NCBI RefSeq assembly: GCF_902705885.1
Contig: NZ_CACSIP010000008.1
Span: 1 to 64,000 of the forward strand
Source of the DNA: Mycolicibacterium austroafricanum
GTDB lineage: Bacteria > Actinomycetota > Actinomycetes > Mycobacteriales > Mycobacteriaceae
Length of the DNA stretch: 64,000 nt
Reading direction: 5' to 3'
Shown: positions 59,602 through 64,000 of the stretch, piece after piece
How the letters are laid out: each line of letters opens with the position of its first letter
How positions within the stretch are numbered: position 1 is the first letter of the stretch
Translations under genes and position numbers: made by a program
The notes under the pieces: model-generated
What the model saw: only the letters and a program-made list of their open reading frames with translations
Databases searched by the model: none
Told to the model about the DNA's origin: nothing

Positions 59602-60798
59602 TCAGCCGAGCGACGCCAACGCCCGCACCAGTTGGTCGACCTCGGCGGTGGTGCTGTAGTGGGCCAGGCCGACGGTCACCGCGCCTCCGATGTCGTTGAC
59701 GCCGATCACGTCCAGCACACGCGAACTCGCGTTTGCTATCGCCAAGATGCCGTTGTCGGCCAACCGCTGCACGACGCGCTCGGCGGGTACGTTCTCGATG
59801 GCGAAGCTGAGCACCGGAATGCGCATCTCCGGGCCGCCGATCACCATGGCCGTCGGCAGCGAGCGCAGCGACGACAGCAGGTAGTCGAACAGTCCGCTCA
59901 TGTAGGACTGGGCGGACTGCATCGACACCGACAGCCGCTCGCGCCGGGTTCCCTGTACCGAATCCTCAAGGTTGGCAAGGTATTCGATGCTCGCGACCAG
60001 GCCTCCGAGCAGACCGAACTGATGCGATCCCAGCTCCAGCCGGGCCGGTCCGGTGGCGTAGGGGTTCAGCGACACCGACCCGAACGCCTCGATCACCGAA
60101 GGGTCGCGGAACACCAGCGCACCGATCGGCGGACCGCCCCACGCGATGGCGTTCACCGCGACCACATCGGCATCGATCTCGTCGATGTCGATCAGCCGGT
60201 ACGGCGCCGCGGCGGAATGGTCGACCACCACCAGCCCACCGACCTCGTGCACCAGTTTCGTGACCTCGCCGAGCTCGGTCACCGTCCCCAACGTCGAAGA
60301 GGCAGAAGTGATTGCGACCAGGCGGGTGGGGCGCGTCACCAGGTTTTCCCATTGCCAGGAGGGCAGCTCACCGGTCTCGATGTCGACCTCGGCCCACTTC
60401 ACCTTGGCGCCGTAGCGGTTCGCGGCACGCAGCCACGGTGCGATATTCGCCTCGTCGTCGAGGCGGGTCACCACCAGCTCGTAGCCCAGCCCGACGCGTC
60501 CGGACGCAGCTTCGGCCAGCGACGTCAGCAGCACCGCGCGGTCCGGCCCGAGCACCACTCCGGCCGGATCGGCATTGACCAGGTCCGCCACCGCCTGGCG
60601 GGCAGCGGCGAGCACCGCCGCGCTGCGCCGGGCGGACGGGTGCGGGCCCGACGGTGTCGGCATCGAGCCCCGGAACGCCGTGGTCACGGCCCGGCTGACG
60701 GAATCGGGCAGCAGCATGCCGTGCTGGGCGTCCAGATGAACCCAGCCATCGCCCAGCGACGGGTGCAAACCGCGCACCCGGGCGACGTCGTATGCCAT
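59602..60798 (-). CDS. Class V aminotransferase/cysteine-desulfurase-fold homologue lacking the PLP lysine
   Basis: A 398-residue fold-type I protein of the Rv3778c type. The cofactor Asp193 is kept in [13 protein letters not shown] and VTSASSTLG blocks are present, but the Schiff-base lysine motif (SxHKxxGP) reads [16 protein letters not shown], so the lysine position holds Ala219. Such a protein cannot form the normal internal aldimine; it may bind PLP differently or have another role. ATG 60798 ([16 protein letters not shown]) has AAGGTGG five bases upstream and is preferred over GTG 60807. It lies between the quinone reductase and bpa. Confidence 0.83.
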   Translation of the reverse strand: MAYDVARVRGLHPSLGDGWVHLDAQHGMLLPDSVSRAVTTAFRGSMPTPSGPHPSARRSAAVLAAARQAVADLVNADPAGVVLGPDRAVLLTSLAEAASGRVGLGYELVVTRLDDEANIAPWLRAANRYGAKVKWAEVDIETGELPSWQWENLVTRPTRLVAITSASSTLGTVTELGEVTKLVHEVGGLVVVDHSAAAPYRLIDIDEIDADVVAVNAIAWGGPPIGALVFRDPSVIEAFGSVSLNPYATGPARLELGSHQFGLLGGLVASIEYLANLEDSVQGTRRERLSVSMQSAQSYMSGLFDYLLSSLRSLPTAMVIGGPEMRIPVLSFAIENVPAERVVQRLADNGILAIANASSRVLDVIGVNDIGGAVTVGLAHYSTTAEVDQLVRALASLG

Positions 60799-61277
60799 GC
60801 CAGCCACCTTATTGCGTCAGTGAATTCCGCCGTACCAGCGCAAACAGCGCCGACTCGGCGGATGCCCGACCTTGCATCCTGCTGCCCGCGCCGAGACGGA
60901 ACGGGTCATCTGCGCAGCCATACTAGTCCAGCGAGCTCCGGGTGCGGAGTGCAAGTGGCGCCATTGTTGCTGGTGGCCGGCACGGCAACCGGTATCCGAC
61001 GTAGCCGACGGCGGCTGCCCGTCGCCACGCAATGGGGAACCGCCCCGTTCGCTGCCCTCCGGCCGCCGGATGGGCACGCGCCGGCGGATTGCTCTCGGTG
61101 TCCGAATTGAGGTTCTGCAGGGTTTGCGGGGTTCGGCGCGCCCCCGCAGTGCTGGACAAGTCGCGGTGGTGGGGGAAGATCACCTGTGAAACAGACCGAG
61201 GACGGCAGGGCCCACATCGACCCGGGAGTGGGAACCCAGCCGCAGTCGACAAGCGATGTTGGGGCACTCTAAGGGAC
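60799..61277. other. 479-base gap without a recognisable gene
   Basis: Between the aminotransferase homologue start and bpa start I see no protein family, tRNA or repeat. Small open frames here read as antisense or random Arg/Pro-rich sequence. In M. tuberculosis a large membrane gene (Rv3779) occupies this place between Rv3778c and Rv3780. Promoters of both flanking genes must lie here. Confidence 0.6.
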
Positions 61278-61796
61278 ATGACAAGCAACACCGACGACGA
61301 CAACATCGAGATCATCGGCGGGGGACCCGACGACGCGGGTGATGCGGACATGCTGCAGAGCGACGGGAAGTCGCTGACCGACCTGGTCGAACAGCCCGCC
61401 AAGGTGATGCGGATCGGCACGATGATCAAACAACTGCTGGAAGAGGTCCGTGCGGCCCCGCTGGACGAGGCCAGCCGCGGTCGGCTGCGCGACATCCACC
61501 ACACCAGCATCCGCGAGCTGGAGGAGGGCCTGGCCCCTGAGCTCCGCGACGAGTTGGAGCGGCTGACGTTGCCGTTCACCGAAGACGCCATCCCGTCGGA
61601 CGCCGAACTGCGGATCGCGCAGGCACAGCTCGTCGGCTGGCTCGAGGGGCTGTTCCACGGCATTCAGACCGCGCTGTTCGCCCAGCAGATGGCGGCCCGC
61701 CAGCAGCTCGAGCAGATGCGGGGCGCGCTGCCGCCCGGCGTGAGCGTGCCGGGGCAACGCGGTCCGGGGCATCCCGGCACCGGTCAGTATTTGTGA
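61278..61796 (+). CDS. bpa: Bacterial proteasome activator Bpa/PafE
   Basis: A 172-residue helical ring-forming activator that opens the 20S proteasome without ATP. The core SLTDLVEQPAKVMRIGTMIK, then RLRDIHHTSIRELEEGLAPE and AELRIAQAQLVGWLEGLFHG match Rv3780 almost exactly, and the C-terminal docking tail GQYL, which inserts into the alpha-ring, is intact (residues 169-172). ATG 61278 is used. Stop is 7 bases before wzt, so it heads the galactan export operon in position, as in M. tuberculosis. prcBA is not in the window. Confidence 0.93.
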   Translation: MTSNTDDDNIEIIGGGPDDAGDADMLQSDGKSLTDLVEQPAKVMRIGTMIKQLLEEVRAAPLDEASRGRLRDIHHTSIRELEEGLAPELRDELERLTLPFTEDAIPSDAELRIAQAQLVGWLEGLFHGIQTALFAQQMAARQQLEQMRGALPPGVSVPGQRGPGHPGTGQYL

Positions 61797-61803
61797 GCCC
61801 GAG

Positions 61804-62631
61804 GTGGCCACTCCCCCCGACCCGCAGTTTCACTCCGCGCCGCGCATCGAGACGCGCAACGCGTGGGTGGAGTTCCCGATCTTCGACGCCAAGGCGCGCT
61901 CGCTGAAGAAGGCGTTCCTCGGCAAGGCGGGCGGCGCCATCGGGCGCAACGACTCCAACGTCGTCGTCATCGAGGCGCTGCGCGACATCACGATGTCGCT
62001 TGAGATGGGCGACCGGGTCGGGCTCGTGGGACACAACGGCGCAGGCAAGTCGACGCTGCTGCGGCTACTGTCGGGCATCTACGAACCGACACGGGGCATG
62101 GCGACGGTGCGCGGGCGCGTCGCGCCGGTGTTCGATCTGGGCGTCGGAATGGACCCGGAGATCTCCGGGTTCGAGAACATCCTGATCCGCGGCCTGTTCC
62201 TCGGGCAGACCCGCAAGCAGATGCTGGCCAAGGTCGATGAGATCGCCGAGTTCACCGAGCTCGGCGACTATCTGTCGATGCCGCTGCGCACGTACTCGAC
62301 CGGCATGCGCGTCCGCCTCGCGATGGGGGTGGTGACCAGCATCGACCCGGAGATCCTGCTGCTCGACGAGGGGATCGGCGCCGTGGACGCGGACTTCCTG
62401 AAGAAGGCCCAGACCCGGCTGGCGGCGCTGGTGGAACGTTCCGGCATCCTGGTGTTCGCCAGCCACTCCAACGACTTTCTGGCACGGTTGTGCAAGACCG
62501 CGATGTGGATCGACCACGGCACCATCAAGATGTCGGGCGAGATCGAGGACGTGGTGCGGGCCTACGAGGGTGAGGACGCCGCACGTCATGTGCGCGAGGT
62601 CCTGGAAGAGACGGCGCACACCCATGAGTGA
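61804..62631 (+). CDS. wzt: Galactan export ABC ATPase Wzt (RfbE)
   Basis: A 275-residue ATPase of the Wzm-Wzt type (Rv3781). Walker A is VGHNGAGKSTLLRLL, signature YSTGMRVRLAMG, Walker B ILLLDEGIGAVDADF, H-loop SHSNDF. It lacks the C-terminal carbohydrate-binding domain of some Wzt proteins, so export is not chain-cap selective. It powers export of lipid-linked galactan for the cell-wall arabinogalactan. GTG 61804; the end overlaps glfT1 by eight bases. Confidence 0.92.
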   Translation: MATPPDPQFHSAPRIETRNAWVEFPIFDAKARSLKKAFLGKAGGAIGRNDSNVVVIEALRDITMSLEMGDRVGLVGHNGAGKSTLLRLLSGIYEPTRGMATVRGRVAPVFDLGVGMDPEISGFENILIRGLFLGQTRKQMLAKVDEIAEFTELGDYLSMPLRTYSTGMRVRLAMGVVTSIDPEILLLDEGIGAVDADFLKKAQTRLAALVERSGILVFASHSNDFLARLCKTAMWIDHGTIKMSGEIEDVVRAYEGEDAARHVREVLEETAHTHE

Positions 62632-63559
62632 TGAGCGCTTGCGCGAAGAGCGGATAATCGCGGTCGTCGTCACCCACCGCCGCCCCGACGAACTCGCCAA
62701 GTCGTTGGACGCGGTCTGTTCCCAGAGCAGGCGACCCGACCACCTGATTGTGGTGGACAACGATCACGACGAGAGAGTCCGTGATCTGGTTGCCGGACAA
62801 CCGATCCCGACGACCTACCTCGGGTCCCAGCGAAACCTCGGCGGTGCGGGCGGATTCGCGCTGGGGATGCTGCACGCGTTGAGCCTGGGCGCGCAGTGGG
62901 TCTGGTTGGCCGACGACGACGGGCGCCCGCAGGACACCGAGGTGCTGGCCACGCTGCTGGCGTGCGCCGAGCGGCACGGCCTGGCGGAGGTCTCACCGAT
63001 GATCTGTGACCTCGACGATCCCGCGCGGCTCGCGTTCCCGCTGCGCCGCGGGCTCAAGTGGCGCCGACTGGTCAGCGAGCTGCGCACCGAGTCGGTGCTT
63101 CCGGACCTGATGCCGGGCATCGCGCACCTGTTCAACGGCGCGCTGTTTCGTGCCGGCACGCTCGAGGCTGTCGGCGTGCCCGACCTGCGGCTGTTCTTCC
63201 GGGGAGACGAGACCGAACTGCACCGCAGGCTGCTGCGCTCGGGGCTGCCCTTCGGTACCTGCCTGCACGCGGTCTACCTGCACCCGCAGGGCGGCGACGA
63301 GTTCAGGCCGATCCTGGGCGGGCGCATGCACGCGCAGTACCCCGACAACCCGACCAAACGGTATTTCACCTACCGCAACAGGGGTTATCTGCAATCCCAG
63401 CCCGGAATGCGCAAGCTGGTGCTCCAGGAGTATCTGCGCTACGGCTGGTATTTTCTGGTGACCGAACGCGACCCTGCCGGGCTGCGCGAGTGGATTCGAT
63501 TGCGGCGCTTGGGCCGACGCGAGAGATTCTTCCACGGCGACGGGAAAAACAGCTCATGA
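62624..63559 (+). CDS. glfT1: Galactofuranosyltransferase GlfT1
   Basis: A 311-residue GT2-family enzyme that adds the first galactofuranose residues to the decaprenyl linker of arabinogalactan. AVVVTHRRPDELAKSLDAVC, QRNLGGAGGFALGM and the metal-binding WLADDDG (Asp97-99) are typical; HLFNGALFRAG and GDETELHRR complete the site. Positions match Rv3782. It overlaps wzt by eight and wzm by four bases, so synthesis and export are one operon. Confidence 0.92.
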   Translation: MSDERLREERIIAVVVTHRRPDELAKSLDAVCSQSRRPDHLIVVDNDHDERVRDLVAGQPIPTTYLGSQRNLGGAGGFALGMLHALSLGAQWVWLADDDGRPQDTEVLATLLACAERHGLAEVSPMICDLDDPARLAFPLRRGLKWRRLVSELRTESVLPDLMPGIAHLFNGALFRAGTLEAVGVPDLRLFFRGDETELHRRLLRSGLPFGTCLHAVYLHPQGGDEFRPILGGRMHAQYPDNPTKRYFTYRNRGYLQSQPGMRKLVLQEYLRYGWYFLVTERDPAGLREWIRLRRLGRRERFFHGDGKNSS

Positions 63560-64000
63560 CGATCTTGGACGCCGCCGCGAACTCCCGAACGTTCAAGCGG
63601 GCGTGGGGTGACCTGATCGCCGGCTTCGGTAAACGCGAACTGTGGCTGCACCTGGGCTGGCAGGACATCAAGCAGCGCTACCGGCGCTCGGTTCTCGGCC
63701 CGTTCTGGATCACCATCGCCACCGGCACCACCGCGGTGGCGATGGGCGGTCTGTACTCGGTGTTGTTCAAACTCGAACTGTCCGAGCATCTTCCGTACGT
63801 CACGCTGGGCCTGATCGTCTGGAACCTGATCAACGCGTCGATCCTCGAGGGCGCCGACGTGTTCATCGCGAACGAGGGCCTGATCAAGCAACTGCCGACC
63901 CCGCTGTCGGTGCACGTCTACCGCCTGGTGTGGCGGCAGATGATCCTGTTCGCGCACAACATCATCATCTTCGTGATCATCGCCATCATCTTTCCCAAAC
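63556..64000 (+). CDS. wzm: Galactan export permease Wzm (RfbD), partial
   Basis: Start of a polysaccharide exporter permease; 148 codons are visible, then the window ends. WGDLIAGFGKRELWLHLGWQ, DIKQRYRRSVLGPFWITIAT is the amphipathic start and first span, later spans are VAMGGLYSVLFKL, YVTLGLIVWNLINASI and MILFAHNIIIFVIIAI. ATGA overlap with glfT1. With Wzt it exports lipid-linked galactan (Rv3783 position). Confidence 0.92.
   Translation, partial: MTILDAAANSRTFKRAWGDLIAGFGKRELWLHLGWQDIKQRYRRSVLGPFWITIATGTTAVAMGGLYSVLFKLELSEHLPYVTLGLIVWNLINASILEGADVFIANEGLIKQLPTPLSVHVYRLVWRQMILFAHNIIIFVIIAIIFPK

Noticed and set aside
59632..61110. 492-codon plus-strand frame opposite the aminotransferase homologue
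   Set aside because: Antisense to a protein conserved in M. tuberculosis; no recognisable domain.
60872..61189. 105-codon plus-strand frame in the 479-base gap
   Set aside because: No domain, no ribosome binding site, Cys/Trp-rich random-looking composition.

Overview
The window is high-GC actinobacterial DNA and almost certainly chromosome from a non-tuberculous Mycobacterium (Mycolicibacterium-like). The evidence is a near-textbook LpqH 19-kDa lipoprotein, the proXVWZ-tyrA block in the order known from M. tuberculosis Rv3754-Rv3759c, hisC2, the proteasome activator Bpa, and the galactan export genes wzt-glfT1-wzm (Rv3780-Rv3783 order). GTG starts and 1-8 base ATGA/GTGA overlaps between genes are common. 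I see no insertion sequence, prophage, rRNA or CRISPR array.

Layout. 1-3.6 kb: edge of a DUF222/13E12-type gene, a type II thioesterase with a Pro-rich membrane protein, then a primase-polymerase (Prim-PolC/Rv3730c type) overlapping a LigC-type DNA ligase. 3.7-13 kb: a catabolic island with two sulfatases, a broken epoxide hydrolase, and a D-aminoacylase-type amidohydrolase divergent from a Rieske oxygenase and its TetR regulator. A second LigC paralogue follows at 13.1 kb, so the island appears to split the LigC pair. 14.2-19.4 kb: a DUF2182-DUF1326 pair and a four-gene osmoprotectant-type ABC importer. 19.5-22 kb: two paralogous F420-type LLM oxidoreductases flanking a metallo-beta-lactamase-fold gene. 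22-29.3 kb: a small-molecule kinase divergent from a class III PLP enzyme, gluQ, an amine oxidase, a P450 and tgt. 29.3-34.1 kb: two LpqH-family lipoproteins (one is lpqH), small secreted proteins and redox enzymes. 34.1-38.2 kb: a mannitol-type PTS with a DeoR regulator, divergent from a zinc dehydrogenase. 38.3-41 kb: CsbD, a membrane protein and a Tat-type flavin oxidase. 41-54.7 kb: tRNA-Ser(CGA), tadA and partner, tyrA, proXVWZ, LapA-like protein, transglutaminase, FadE36-type kinase, phosphatase, SDR, alkyl sulfatase, cupin, YjbR and phosphoesterase. 54.8-64 kb: tRNA-Arg(ACG), tRNA-Ser(GCT), hisC2, echA21, tRNA-Ser(TGA), MarR with quinone reductase, a class V aminotransferase homologue lacking the PLP lysine, bpa, and the O-antigen-like arabinogalactan export operon, cut by the window edge.

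Themes: sulfate-ester breakdown (three sulfatases of two unrelated types), osmoprotectant uptake (two complete OpuC/ProU-type systems), tRNA wobble modification (tadA with its presumed target tRNA-Arg ACG; tgt and gluQ within 5 kb), and cell-envelope galactan export. The most unusual local structures are a six-unit, ten-base tandem repeat in the mtlA leader, tandem palindromes in the Rieske/amidohydrolase divergent promoter, the LLM-MBL-LLM trio, the kinase/PLP-lyase pair, and a perfect 19-base inverted repeat at 20.4 kb.
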